Source: Paenibacillus sp. FSL K6-3182 (GTDB lineage: Bacteria > Bacillota > Bacilli > Paenibacillales > Paenibacillaceae). From it: a DNA stretch of 64,000 nucleotides. The notes under the pieces were generated by a model, which worked only from the letters and a program-made list of their open reading frames with translations, was not told where the DNA came from and did not search any database. Where the stretch lies: assembly GCF_037976325.1 (NCBI RefSeq), contig NZ_CP150265.1, positions 5,531,001 through 5,595,000 of the forward strand, written 5' to 3'. Every line of letters begins with the position of its first letter. Within the stretch, counting starts at the first letter, position 1. Below are positions 27,361 through 36,372 of the stretch, piece after piece. The translations under genes were made by a program, and so were the position numbers.

Positions 27361-27549
27361 TTGTCGGTAAGACGAATGATTGAACACGAAAGTGTATTCG
27401 GGCAGATCAAGAATAACCCGGGATTTCGACGTTTTCTGCTTCGCGGCTTGCCTAAGGTAAGTCTAGAGGTCGGGTGGCTTTCGCTTGCCCACAATCTGAT
27501 GAAACATGCAAATATAGACCAGAATAGAAAAATAGCCGTACAGGTATAG
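27361..27549 (+). pseudogene. C-terminal remnant of an IS1182-type transposase
   Basis: The 62-codon frame encodes ESVFGQIKNNPGFRRFLLRG followed by LPKVSLEVGWLSLAHNLMK, the signature end of IS1182-family DDE transposases, including the catalytic Glu region (E-S-VFGQIK). A stop codon sits just upstream (near 27347) and the N-terminal about 400 residues are absent, so the element is dead. It marks a past insertion between the GH5 gene and the PL6 locus. No terminal inverted repeats could be recognised. Confidence 0.8.
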
Positions 27550-27570
27550 CTCTCCTGTATGGCTATTTTT
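27528..27570 (+). terminator. Bidirectional hairpin terminator after the transposase remnant
   Basis: A 17-bp stem with one G-T pair (AAAAATAGCCGTACAGG against its partner at 27554-27570), ending in TTTTT on plus and, reversed, TTTTT on minus. It serves plus-strand reads from the remnant and minus-strand reads from the locus at 27.8 kb. The following 27571-27796 holds nothing clear. Confidence 0.75.
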
Positions 27571-27796
27571 CATACTTCCCAATATTTCCGTTCAAAGTGA
27601 GCTATCCCTTCACCGGGCTGAACGCTTATGGGACAGCCTCTTACTTTATCACTCTTATATGCAATTTAGTATTTTATCATGTACAAATATGGATAGCATA
27701 CTACATTTCGATCAATTCAGTGCAGCAGTTATACGTCATAGCCGCATAGCGCTCGCTTGACTCCACGCAGCTGCTCAACGTAAACTCCCCCATGTA

Positions 27797-28813
27797 TCAT
27801 TGCTTTAAAGGTATAACCATGTTCCATGTATTGGAAGCATCCATAAAACCGTCGATGCCGTCCGAGACGGCAGCGAACAAATGAGTAGGCTTGCCGTTCT
27901 GGAAAAGCAGGAATGGCCGCTCCAGATTTCCCAGCGTCTGCACCGTGCCATCATCATAGCGTACCGTCCGGGAGTAGCTTTGCGGCTGTCCATGCAAGCT
28001 CCATTTCAACCCGTCTGGAGACTCCGCGTAGATGCCGCCATATTTTTCACCACATAGACGTCCTTCCATATCTTTGGCGATCAAATGGTATCCTTTCGCT
28101 GTTTGCCAGATGAACGGATCTTCGATATGGAACGACTCCGGAGGAAACACCGGCTCTCCGCTCAGCACCCGATATGGTCCCTCGTAGTGATCCGCATACG
28201 CGACGCCAATAGTCATGCCGCCATGCAGGTTGCCTTCGTAGCTTCGTGCCTTGTAGATCAGCAGCACGGAACCGTCCTCCCGGACACACGGAGCCGGATT
28301 GGAGGTCAGAAAGCTATCGAATCGGCCGGGACGTGTTGGCAATATCGGTTCATCTGCTCTGCGCCAAGGGCCGAATACGCTGTCCGCGACAGCCAGGCCT
28401 ACCCGTTTGTTCGCCCGCGCCACGATGCATTGCGGATCGGTTAACCCGAAATTTCCGGGCGGCTCCGGATCGCCCAGCGGATGGGTCGAGCCCGTATAAT
28501 AAAGTAAATATTTGTTGTTGTGCTTAACGATATGGGGGTTGTGCGTGCAGCGTCCGTCCCAATATTGCGCTCCCCTCGCCGGAAGCGCCACCTCGCGGAA
28601 TTGGTACGGTCCCTCGGGCGTATCCGAGTCCGCCCTGACAATCTCCGAAGCCGTCATCCAGCCGGGGTGCATCGGCAAAGTCTTCGGCCAGCGCGAGGCA
28701 AACATATGGAATTTGCCGTCCTCGCCCTGCACGACGGAACCACACCATATCCAATAACCTTCCATTCGGAAGCCGCCGCCACGCGGAGCCGGCAGCATCG
28801 TGTTAGTATGCAT
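27797..28813 (-). CDS. Glycosidase-like five-bladed beta-propeller protein, 338 aa
   Basis: Resembles GH43/GH117-type beta-propellers: repeated blades with D-G-x-F-H-M-F-A-S-R, YLLYYTGST, RVGLAVADSVFGPW and IEDPFIWQTAKGYHLIAKDM, the last like the catalytic EDPfi-W core of such folds. Acidic candidates are Glu/Asp in FHIEDPF and the Asp in the DGRCTHNPHIV blade. There is no signal peptide, so it is cytoplasmic. Last gene of the minus-strand PL6 locus, downstream of the secreted lyase, so it may split a product released by the lyases. ATG at 28813 with AGGTGA 6 bases upstream. The exact family was not identified; it may be an undefined family. Confidence 0.65.
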   Translation of the reverse strand: MHTNTMLPAPRGGGFRMEGYWIWCGSVVQGEDGKFHMFASRWPKTLPMHPGWMTASEIVRADSDTPEGPYQFREVALPARGAQYWDGRCTHNPHIVKHNNKYLLYYTGSTHPLGDPEPPGNFGLTDPQCIVARANKRVGLAVADSVFGPWRRADEPILPTRPGRFDSFLTSNPAPCVREDGSVLLIYKARSYEGNLHGGMTIGVAYADHYEGPYRVLSGEPVFPPESFHIEDPFIWQTAKGYHLIAKDMEGRLCGEKYGGIYAESPDGLKWSLHGQPQSYSRTVRYDDGTVQTLGNLERPFLLFQNGKPTHLFAAVSDGIDGFMDASNTWNMVIPLKQ

Positions 28814-28928
28814 GTAACGTCACCTCGCCTTTTCCCTCTGCTCCATAGCTTCTGCGAACCATGGTCTCCCATCCTTTCAAATAAAGTAAATAACCGGCAT
28901 GCTCCGCACAGCTATGGAACGACATAGC

Positions 28929-28955
28929 CATGCCGGCGGACCGACCGCCGGCATG
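28929..28955 (-). terminator. GC-rich hairpin after the secreted PL6 gene
   Basis: A perfect 11-bp stem (CATGCCGGCGG / CCGCCGGCATG) with a 5-base loop, 18 bases past the stop of the lyase gene. No T-run follows, so it may protect mRNA or pause polymerase rather than fully terminate. Confidence 0.5.
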
Positions 28956-28972
28956 CTTGATCATTAATTACC

Positions 28973-31267
28973 CTAAGGCGTATTCAGCCCCACATCGCCT
29001 GCCGCAAGCGGGCGATTCAGCAGAGGCGCTCCGGAATATTCATCCGCTCCCACATCCGTTGTCGCCCGCATTTGGCCATCCATATCCGCCTGCAAGAACG
29101 CGTATGTCCCTACAGCGGCGTCAATCGCCGGGCTGCTTGCGGTCAGCTTCTGGATGCCGCTCACCGTAGTGAGCAGCGGATTGATATCTCGGATCTGCCC
29201 CGAGCTGCGCGATATGTTGCTAATGGTGCTGCCATACCCGATGTTGCCCTGAAACAGCGTATTCGTTGTCGCCGCCTCGTAATAAAGCGTGCCGGTGCTG
29301 TTGCGCACGATATTGTTCGCCACGACGGAATCCTGCGGAGCATACGCTTTGCCCGAACCAATGACGATGCCGGTTGTACTGTTTACAATCGTATTGTTGA
29401 CGATTAGCGCCCGGTAAACTTTCCACTGTTTGCGTAATTGTTCGACCGTCGGGCTTGGAGGAGAGCCTCCAGTACCTCCGTCGAAATCGCCGTTTGGCAA
29501 GTAGATTGCTTCGCCTGTCAAATTCTCGAAGTAATTGTTATAAATCTTATGGTCATTGCCGAACATCCGGATGCCTTCCTGATCCGACTCCACACCGTCC
29601 CCGAGGAAGAAGTTGCCGTATACGCTGTTGTTATGGCCGTGCCGCAGCGTTAGGCTGCCCTTGGACGTGAGGAATGAATTGAAGCGCACCGTATTGCTGC
29701 TGCTCTTGACCGAAACAATTTCCGGCTCGCCGTCGCAATTCTGAAATACATTATATTGTATCGTATTATAGCCGTGGGAGAGCGTTAGACCGGACAAGCC
29801 GAGACGGATCGTCTCTTTGCCGTTGGCTACCCATGGGCCTACATCATGGAAATAGTTGTATTCAATAATATCGTACTGCGAAATTTGCCCTGAGCCATCC
29901 TGTCCTTCGTAAGCGATCAGCGGTTCGGTGTCGCTCTTCATTCCGAAGTCGTTCCGGTCGATGCGGTTATGATGGCTGTTCGTGCCCCGCACTTGCAGCC
30001 ACATCAGGCCACCGCCCGAGCTTGGCAGCGCAAATGTATTACGGGTCAGTCGCACATGGTGCGAGCCTTCGAGCACCACTGCGCTATTGCTTACGTTCGT
30101 AAACTTTAATCCGTCCAGCACCACATGCGAGGAGTTCTCGACGCGGAAGCCCGACGCTCCCGAGATGATAGCTTGGCCGCGGTTTTTCGCCTTAATGACG
30201 ATTGGCGCGTTGGCGGTGCCGTTTTTGTTCTGAACAGCAAACGGGCTTGTACGCGAATACGTGCCGTTTGCCAGAACAATCGTTTTACCCGCCGTAGCGG
30301 TTGCAAGCTCGGCAGTGAGCTGCGTGGAAGTGCTAACTTCGACGACCGTCCCTTCGCTACCGCTGCCGCTTGAATCGCTGCCATAAATTTCGACCTCTGC
30401 GAAGCTGTTCCATGCGTTCACCGAGTTGCCGTGGCCAACAATACGAACGTATCGGACAGGGACCACATCGGCAAAATCAAATGTCTGCAAGCTGTTGCTC
30501 AGACTGCTGACCGCTCCCGAAAGCGCTGTGCTGAAGTTGTAGCCATCATAGGAAGTCTGGATATCAAAGCTGAAAGTTCGCTCTGCCCCGTTGGTGAAGG
30601 CGATCTTCACATATTCCACTCGTTTGCTCGATCCAAGGCCGTATTGGACCCACTCCCCGTCGCCACTCGCCGCCCAGCGCGTGCCAAGATCGCCGTCGAT
30701 TGTATTCGCGACGATGTTGCCGTCATCTCCACTAGCCATAAGCTGCGGTACGGTAACCGCCAGCTTGCTTGCACCCGGCGCAGGGCCGCTCGCGGTGCCG
30801 TACAGTTCAACTTCGGTATAGCTGTTCCACAGGTTGGAGGAATTTCCGTGCCCAACGACCCGCACATAGCGGGCAGGATCGACATCCGGGAAATCGAACG
30901 TTTGCAGGCCTTCCACAAGGCTGCTCACAACTCCACTGCTGACGGTCGTGAAGGCGGAACCATCCGTAGACGTCAAAATATCAAAAGTAGAAGTGCGGCT
31001 TGCCCCATTCAGAAAAGCAATTTTAATGGAAGACACTTTGCGGTTAACGCCCAAATCGTACTGAATCCATTGCCCGTCGCCATTCGCTGACCAACGTGTG
31101 GCGAAATCGCCGTCCACCGTGTTGGCCGGAACATTGCCGTCATGTCCACTCGCCGTCACGCTGGAGCTGCCAATTGTGAACTTCGCATCGGCCGCCCTCG
31201 CCGCTCCTGGCATTAACGCAACTAGCATACAGAGCAAAATCATGCATGTCATACTTTTGGTTCCCAT
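28973..31267 (-). CDS. Secreted PL6 polysaccharide lyase with two F5/8 type C domains, 764 aa
   Basis: Signal peptide (cut near AARA-A, residue 25). Two tandem discoidin/CBM32-like domains follow (about 27-158 and 166-297), each with ANTxDGDxxTRWxANGDGQWIQYDLG-like core and a YVRxVGHGNSxNxWNS end. A right-handed beta-helix lyase domain follows (about 305-745). Lys521 (SVKSSSNT) and Arg542 (LRHGHNNS) are 21 residues apart, as are the Lys250 and Arg271 catalytic pair of chondroitinase B (PL6). The enzyme cleaves a uronate-containing polysaccharide (alginate or a dermatan/chondroitin-like chain) by beta-elimination outside the cell. ATG at 31267 with AAAGGA. No alginate-monomer catabolic genes are in view. 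Confidence 0.85.
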   Translation of the reverse strand: MGTKSMTCMILLCMLVALMPGAARAADAKFTIGSSSVTASGHDGNVPANTVDGDFATRWSANGDGQWIQYDLGVNRKVSSIKIAFLNGASRTSTFDILTSTDGSAFTTVSSGVVSSLVEGLQTFDFPDVDPARYVRVVGHGNSSNLWNSYTEVELYGTASGPAPGASKLAVTVPQLMASGDDGNIVANTIDGDLGTRWAASGDGEWVQYGLGSSKRVEYVKIAFTNGAERTFSFDIQTSYDGYNFSTALSGAVSSLSNSLQTFDFADVVPVRYVRIVGHGNSVNAWNSFAEVEIYGSDSSGSGSEGTVVEVSTSTQLTAELATATAGKTIVLANGTYSRTSPFAVQNKNGTANAPIVIKAKNRGQAIISGASGFRVENSSHVVLDGLKFTNVSNSAVVLEGSHHVRLTRNTFALPSSGGGLMWLQVRGTNSHHNRIDRNDFGMKSDTEPLIAYEGQDGSGQISQYDIIEYNYFHDVGPWVANGKETIRLGLSGLTLSHGYNTIQYNVFQNCDGEPEIVSVKSSSNTVRFNSFLTSKGSLTLRHGHNNSVYGNFFLGDGVESDQEGIRMFGNDHKIYNNYFENLTGEAIYLPNGDFDGGTGGSPPSPTVEQLRKQWKVYRALIVNNTIVNSTTGIVIGSGKAYAPQDSVVANNIVRNSTGTLYYEAATTNTLFQGNIGYGSTISNISRSSGQIRDINPLLTTVSGIQKLTASSPAIDAAVGTYAFLQADMDGQMRATTDVGADEYSGAPLLNRPLAAGDVGLNTP

Positions 31268-31348
31268 AATTCTTCATCCTTTCCGTTATGAATTGATGGT
31301 TATTGAATCATTCCCTTCGTTCCGTCCGCACCTCCTCTCAAGAATACG

Positions 31349-31382
31349 GAAGCCGGGAGGTGCTTCCTGTCCTCCCGGCTTC
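31349..31382 (-). terminator. Intercistronic hairpin between GH88 and PL6 genes
   Basis: A perfect 12-bp GC-rich stem (GAAGCCGGGAGG / CCTCCCGGCTTC) with a 10-base loop between the GH88 stop and the PL6 start. There is no T-run; it may tune relative expression in the operon. Confidence 0.5.
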
Positions 31383-31405
31383 GTTAATACTGCTCATGAT
31401 CCCGC

Positions 31406-32536
31406 TCAAAAAATATGCTGGCTCCAGCCCTTGCTCTTCGCCAAAGCTTCAATATAATAGTAATCGCCGTAAATCAGCGATACGTTGATGTTGCTATTGA
31501 CTGGTTTATGCCCGGTTGCACCGAGCAGAATGCCTTCATACTTCGGCTGATCGAACGTACTGTAGTTGTTCGACAACGAGCGCAGAATGCGCGTGGCCGC
31601 GCGCTGATATAAAGCGGCTTCCTCAGGAGGCACCTGCGACGCGATATCGATCAGTCCGGATGCCGCGCAGCTTGCCGCCGAGGTGTCGCGCGGCTCGTCC
31701 GTCAAGTCGGCCGCCGCACGGAAATCCCAATGCGGCACATCGTCTTCCGCCAATGCGCTGATGAAATAATGCGCCACCCGCTTCGCCGCATTCAAGTAAC
31801 GCGCTTCCCCCGTATAACGGTAAGCGCAGCTCATCCCGTAGAGCGCCCAAGCTTGGCCACGCGACCAGGACGATTGCGGCGCGAAGCCCTGTCCGCCGTC
31901 ATAACGCTCCACTTCGCCCGTCTCCGGATCGAAGATTACGATATGATGCACCGAGCCGTCGTCTCTTATAAACGAGCGGAGCACCATATCTGCATGAGCA
32001 ACCGCAATATGCTTGAAGCGCGGATCATCACTTTCTTCGCTCGCCCAGAACAGAAGTGGCAAATTCATCATCGAATCGATGATCGACCATCCCGTCTGGT
32101 TGCGGGGCCACGCTCTAATGAACTGTCCGACTGGGTTGTACCTGCCTGCCAAATAGTTGGCGGCAAACAGCCCGCGCCGCCGTGCGTCCTCGTCGCCGGT
32201 CAGCTTGTAGCGAATAACCGATGTCGGCAAAAACTGAAAGCCAACATCGTGGTGGAAATGGTTGTCTCGCAAGTAACATTGCTCCATGCGTACATCCCAA
32301 GGCTCTGCCTCCTCCCGATAACGCCGCTCTCCGGTCATATCGTACAGAATCCACAGAATGCCCGGCCAAAAGCCCGATATCCACTGATCCACTTTGATCT
32401 GGTCATATTTGCCCGCTGCCGAAACATGCGGCGCTTCTGTCCAGCCCGCTTCGATCATATGATCAACTTTAATCTTCACTTTATCCCACCAATCCGACAG
32501 CTCGGATGGTTTCAGCTTCACATTTTCATGGCTCAT
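31406..32536 (-). CDS. GH88 unsaturated glucuronyl hydrolase, 376 aa
   Basis: An (alpha/alpha)6-barrel hydrolase that removes the 4,5-unsaturated uronic acid left by polysaccharide lyases, by hydration of the vinyl-ether bond. Asp97 (HHDVGF) and Asp154 (SIIDSMMN) match the two catalytic Asp of the Bacillus enzyme (Asp88, Asp149). Other family features are SSWSRGQAWALYG and GDYYYIEAL. There is no signal peptide, so it works in the cytoplasm on imported lyase products. ATG at 32536 with AAGGAG; 21 bases after the permease gene. Its presence implies the lyase product ends in delta-GlcA or delta-IdoA rather than the alginate products, which usually go to DEH metabolism. Confidence 0.9.
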   Translation of the reverse strand: MSHENVKLKPSELSDWWDKVKIKVDHMIEAGWTEAPHVSAAGKYDQIKVDQWISGFWPGILWILYDMTGERRYREEAEPWDVRMEQCYLRDNHFHHDVGFQFLPTSVIRYKLTGDEDARRRGLFAANYLAGRYNPVGQFIRAWPRNQTGWSIIDSMMNLPLLFWASEESDDPRFKHIAVAHADMVLRSFIRDDGSVHHIVIFDPETGEVERYDGGQGFAPQSSWSRGQAWALYGMSCAYRYTGEARYLNAAKRVAHYFISALAEDDVPHWDFRAAADLTDEPRDTSAASCAASGLIDIASQVPPEEAALYQRAATRILRSLSNNYSTFDQPKYEGILLGATGHKPVNSNINVSLIYGDYYYIEALAKSKGWSQHIF

Positions 32537-32557
32537 CTCAAAATTCCACTCCTTATC

Positions 32558-33433
32558 CTAACCTTTGATAGCACCGATCAAGGCGCCTTTCACAAAATAT
32601 TTTTGCAATAACGGGTATACCAAAAAAATCGGAAGGGTAGCTACCATAATCGTGGCGTATTTCAATGTCTCGCCGAGTATGATGATCTCATCCTGGGATG
32701 CTCCCTCCGCCATGGAGCTCGCCTCGCCGATAATCAATATTTCTCGCAGGATCAACTGCAACGGATACATCGACCGATCCTGAAGGAAGATCATGGCATT
32801 AAACCACGAGTTCCAGTGGCTTACTCCGTAATACAGGCCTACCACTGCAAGCACAGGCTTGCATAACGGCAGGAAGATGCGGAACAGAATGACAAAGTCG
32901 TTGGCCCCATCGATCTTGGCCGACTCTTCCAGCGCATCCGGCACCGCCTCGAACGAAGTCCGCATAATAATGAGGTTAAACGCGCTTATTGCGGTAGGCA
33001 GAATTAGCGCCCACAGTGAGTTCGTAATGCCTAGCCCTCTAACCAGCAAGTAGAACGGAATTAATCCACCGCTGAAAAACATCGTAAACACGATAAAGAG
33101 CGTAAGCTGCTTGCGATATTGCAACGTTTTTCTGGACAAGGCGTATGCGGCGAAGGAAGAGAGCAGCAAATTGAGAGCCACGCCTACAATGACAATAAAT
33201 AACGTGTTGCGATAGCCGAGCAGGATCATCGGGTTGCTGAATACCGCCCCGTATGTTTCAAATGAGAAGCCCAGCGGCTTCCACAGAATACCCTTATGCG
33301 CCATCATCAGCGCCGGTTCGCTGAATGAAGCAAATGCCACGTACAGAATTGGGTACATTGTTGCAATCATGAGCACGGACAAAAACAGCGTATTGCAAAC
33401 CCGGAATATATGTTCACCCAAGCTTACTCGCAT
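32558..33433 (-). CDS. Carbohydrate ABC permease, LplC type, 291 aa
   Basis: Six membrane helices, EAA loop SAKIDGANDFVILFRIFLPL, C-terminus YFVKGALIGAIKG. Paired with the LplB-type permease 12 bases upstream and the binding protein at 34503-36173. It imports lyase-released oligosaccharides. GAGGAGG 6 bases before the ATG. Confidence 0.9.
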   Translation of the reverse strand: MRVSLGEHIFRVCNTLFLSVLMIATMYPILYVAFASFSEPALMMAHKGILWKPLGFSFETYGAVFSNPMILLGYRNTLFIVIVGVALNLLLSSFAAYALSRKTLQYRKQLTLFIVFTMFFSGGLIPFYLLVRGLGITNSLWALILPTAISAFNLIIMRTSFEAVPDALEESAKIDGANDFVILFRIFLPLCKPVLAVVGLYYGVSHWNSWFNAMIFLQDRSMYPLQLILREILIIGEASSMAEGASQDEIIILGETLKYATIMVATLPIFLVYPLLQKYFVKGALIGAIKG

Positions 33434-33445
33434 GCGAACCCTCCT

Positions 33446-34399
33446 CTACCACAAGCCCGTATTGTTCAACTTCCGGCTTATCCAGTTGGAGCCGATAACG
33501 AGCGCGAAGTTAATCACGGAGTTGAACAATCCAACAGCTGAGCTGAAACTGAATTGAAAATCTTGAAGCCCGATTCGATACACATACGAGGAAATGACAT
33601 CCGCTGTCACATAAGTGGTCGGGTTGTACAGCAGAATAACTTTCTCGAAGCCAACGCTCATAATTCGGCCAATGTCCAGGATGAGCAATATAACGAAGAC
33701 GGGCAGCAGCCCCGGTAGAGTAACATTAAGCATCTGCTTCCAGCGTCCACCGCCATCGATCTTGCAAGCTTCATATTGCTCGGGATCGATCGCAGACAGC
33801 GCGGCCAAATAAATAATTGTACCCCAGCCTACATGCTGCCATATATTCGACGAGACGAAGATCGTCCGGAAAAAAGACGGCTCCAGCAGCATCGTGATCC
33901 GCTCGCCGCCGAAAAATGCGATAATATCGTTAATGACGCCGTCACTGCTCGTAAAATCCTTGATCATGCCGCAAATAATGACAAGCGAAATAAAATGCGG
34001 CAAATAAGTGATTGTCTGAACCGAACGCTTGAACAGCGCATTTTTCACCTCATTAAGCAGCAAGGCGAGAATAAGCGGAGCGGGAAAACCGAAAACGAGA
34101 TCGTACAAGCTTATCATCAGAGTGTTTTTAAACACCCGCCAAAAATACATTCCGCCAAAAAAGTCTCTGAAATGCTCCAGCCCTGCCCACGCGCTGCCCC
34201 CAATTCCAAGCCTGGGATTAAAATCCTTGAACGCAATAATCGCACCGTACATCGGAAAATATTGAAAAATAATGAAATATGCCAAAACAGGAGTAAGCAT
34301 GATGTACAAATACTTGTTCTTAACTATGTCTTTCGCGATATTAAGCGGCAGACGCCCGGCATGCGCGACTTTGCTGCGTCCCAGCTTCAACTGAGCCAT
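33446..34399 (-). CDS. Carbohydrate ABC permease, LplB type, 317 aa
   Basis: Six membrane helices; opening segment with YFIIFQYFPMYGAIIAFKDF, EAA loop CKIDGGGRWKQMLNVTLPG, C-terminus SNWISRKLNNTGLW, all standard for LplB. Separated from the upstream binding-protein gene by a 103-base gap with a hairpin. No dedicated ATPase is present. Confidence 0.9.
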   Translation of the reverse strand: MAQLKLGRSKVAHAGRLPLNIAKDIVKNKYLYIMLTPVLAYFIIFQYFPMYGAIIAFKDFNPRLGIGGSAWAGLEHFRDFFGGMYFWRVFKNTLMISLYDLVFGFPAPLILALLLNEVKNALFKRSVQTITYLPHFISLVIICGMIKDFTSSDGVINDIIAFFGGERITMLLEPSFFRTIFVSSNIWQHVGWGTIIYLAALSAIDPEQYEACKIDGGGRWKQMLNVTLPGLLPVFVILLILDIGRIMSVGFEKVILLYNPTTYVTADVISSYVYRIGLQDFQFSFSSAVGLFNSVINFALVIGSNWISRKLNNTGLW

Positions 34400-34432
34400 C
34401 TCCTACTCCTCCTGTCCACATGCAGCATCATC

Positions 34433-34461
34433 GACAGGGGATGGTTGCGCCACCCCCTGTC
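34433..34461 (-). terminator. Hairpin between binding-protein and permease genes
   Basis: GACAGGGG / CCCCTGTC stem (8 bp, extendable) in the gap after the solute-binding gene. Placed there, it likely lowers permease relative to binding-protein expression, as seen in many sugar importer operons. Confidence 0.5.
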
Positions 34462-34502
34462 CCCACGGCGGCCTGCAGCCTGCCGCAAGACGATACATGA
34501 AA

Positions 34503-36173
34503 TTATCTTTTGTTGTAGCGTTCCAAGGCACCTTGATAGATGTCGATTACATCGCGAATGCCCATATCTTCCAGCTGCTTCACGAAGCTGTCGAACTTGT
34601 CGAGCGATTCGTTGCCCATTAAAAATTTGATAAACATTTCTTCCAAATACGTATTGATTGCCGTCATCGTCTGCGCTACCTTCTTGCTCTCATCTACAGT
34701 AGGCGTAATGAACGCGGGCAAAATATGTTTCTCCGCATCGGTCTCCGCCCAAACCTTGACCGCCTCATCCTGTTGTGGAAACGTGTTGGTCGTTTTTTGC
34801 TCATGCATCGGAAACGGACCATTCGGAACCGTAAATTGCGCCAGCATCTGCTGCGAAGTGTACTTTTCGTTTTTCACGATCATATCGGTAAATTTCGGAA
34901 CACCGTTGTCCATCGTGTAGCTTTCGCCTTCAACGCCGAAGTTGTACATCATGGTTCCTTGCTCGCTAAATGCGAAATCCAGCCATTTTACGATCGTTTC
35001 CAGGTCTTTCGCTGATGTCGTCACGGCCGCGCTTGCTTTCGGGTTATATTTGAAATCGCGCTGTCCAGTGAATGGTTTTTCGCCTGCTTTCAATACCGGA
35101 TAAGGAGCCGCTGCGAGATTAAAATCCGGATTTTGTGCTTTGCCGGACTCCAGCCATTTGCCCATCCCGCCGCCCAGCAGGTAAACAGTTGCGCCGGACT
35201 CGCCGTTCAGAAACCGCTTATCCAGCGTGTTGCGCTCTACGATTGGAAAGTCTTTATCAATCAGCCCTTCGGAATACCACTGGCGGAACAACGTCAAAAC
35301 ATCTTTGTATTGCGGATCTAACGGACCGTATTTCACTTTGCCCTGATCGTCAATATAGAAGCCGTGCGACGTTTTGTATGCGCCGAAAAACGCATCCTGT
35401 AAATTCATTTTGTTCGCGTATAGTGCCGTCAGTGGTGCCGCGGCGCCTTTTTTCTCTTTGAACGCTGTCAGGACCTTATGCCAATCATCTATTGTTACAG
35501 GCAATTGCAGCCCCAGCTCATCCAGCCAGTCTTTGCGCAGCATTGGTCCGCGGAAGACTACGCCTTCCGAGTTGCGTACCATCGGGAAGGCATAATATTG
35601 GCCGCTGTCGGTTTTCACCATTTTATCCAGATCCGGATTAGCTTCCAGCATCTTCTTTAGATTAGGCGCATATTGATCGATTAAATCATTGAGCGGTACG
35701 ATAACCCCGTCTGCAATCGCCTTTTCTGGACCACCTGGATAGATGCTCCAGTCGTACTCCAGCACATCCGGCAGCTTGCTGGAAGCCAGCAACAAATTAA
35801 ACTGCTCTTCCGCTTGACCATCGGTCGGGTGGATGTAGGTTACTTTCACGCCGGTAGCTTCTGCAATCGCCTTCCCGATTGGCGCTTCCGCCAGATTCGT
35901 TGTAAATGTAATCAAGTTTCCGTTGATTGGAGCCCAGTACGAGAACGTATCTTTGGTATTCAGCGGATAAACCGGCTTATTCGCTCCCTCGTTGCCTTTG
36001 CTTTCGTCATTGCCGCCCGTATTGCTGACGGCGCTTTGAGTTGGCTCTGTCTTGTCCTTGTTGCCGGAGCCCCCATTACTAGTGCATGCGGTTAACAACA
36101 ATGAGAGTACCATTGTGATCCCCAGTGTAAGCTGCAGCCCTTTGTGCATCTTGCCGTTACGTTTTTTCGCCAT
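34503..36173 (-). CDS. LplA-type sugar ABC solute-binding lipoprotein, 556 aa
   Basis: Signal peptide with lipobox LLTAC (about residue 30), a linker rich in Gly/Asn/Lys/Glu, then a family-1 binding domain including FSYWAPINGNLITF, DVLEYDWSIYPGG and MLRKDWLDELGL. First gene of the importer/GH88/PL6 operon, with a cre-like box about 36-49 bases upstream of its start, so CcpA control is likely in addition to the AraC regulator. ATG at 36173 with GGAGG at 6-base spacing. It should bind unsaturated uronate oligosaccharides. Confidence 0.9.
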   Translation of the reverse strand: MAKKRNGKMHKGLQLTLGITMVLSLLLTACTSNGGSGNKDKTEPTQSAVSNTGGNDESKGNEGANKPVYPLNTKDTFSYWAPINGNLITFTTNLAEAPIGKAIAEATGVKVTYIHPTDGQAEEQFNLLLASSKLPDVLEYDWSIYPGGPEKAIADGVIVPLNDLIDQYAPNLKKMLEANPDLDKMVKTDSGQYYAFPMVRNSEGVVFRGPMLRKDWLDELGLQLPVTIDDWHKVLTAFKEKKGAAAPLTALYANKMNLQDAFFGAYKTSHGFYIDDQGKVKYGPLDPQYKDVLTLFRQWYSEGLIDKDFPIVERNTLDKRFLNGESGATVYLLGGGMGKWLESGKAQNPDFNLAAAPYPVLKAGEKPFTGQRDFKYNPKASAAVTTSAKDLETIVKWLDFAFSEQGTMMYNFGVEGESYTMDNGVPKFTDMIVKNEKYTSQQMLAQFTVPNGPFPMHEQKTTNTFPQQDEAVKVWAETDAEKHILPAFITPTVDESKKVAQTMTAINTYLEEMFIKFLMGNESLDKFDSFVKQLEDMGIRDVIDIYQGALERYNKR

Positions 36174-36208
36174 TGTGCCCCTCCGTTCTTTTCGTATGAA
36201 TATGTTGG

Positions 36209-36222
36209 TGTGAATACGCTTT
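36209..36222 (-). promoter_or_regulatory. cre-like box in the promoter of the uronate-polysaccharide operon
   Basis: TGAATACGCTTTCA (plus-strand reading) fits the cre consensus at 13 of 14 positions and lies 36 bases before the solute-binding ATG, where CcpA would block initiation or elongation. Confidence 0.55.
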
Positions 36223-36335
36223 CATCGTAACGCTAATTCAGTGTCACAAACCATTGTCAAAACCTCAAATATACTGCAATTTCTCGAAAATGAGGGTAGC
36301 AAAACCGCAAGTTAACCGCTTTTTCTTGAAAAAAA

Positions 36336-36372
36336 GCCCGAGAGCTACTTGACTTCCCTGTAGCGCCCGGGC
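36336..36372 (-). terminator. Terminator overlapping the end of the AraC gene
   Basis: A 13-bp stem with two mismatches (GTAGCGCCCGGGC against GCCCGAGAGCTAC) includes the last codons of the regulator; it is followed on the minus strand by seven T. It separates the PL6/regulator transcript from the importer operon. Confidence 0.75.

Noticed and set aside
31730..32611. Long plus-strand open frame (293 codons) antisense to GH88
   Set aside because: GC-rich codon mirror of the GH88 gene; composition rich in Arg/His/Pro and no ribosome site. GH88 on the minus strand has conserved catalytic residues.
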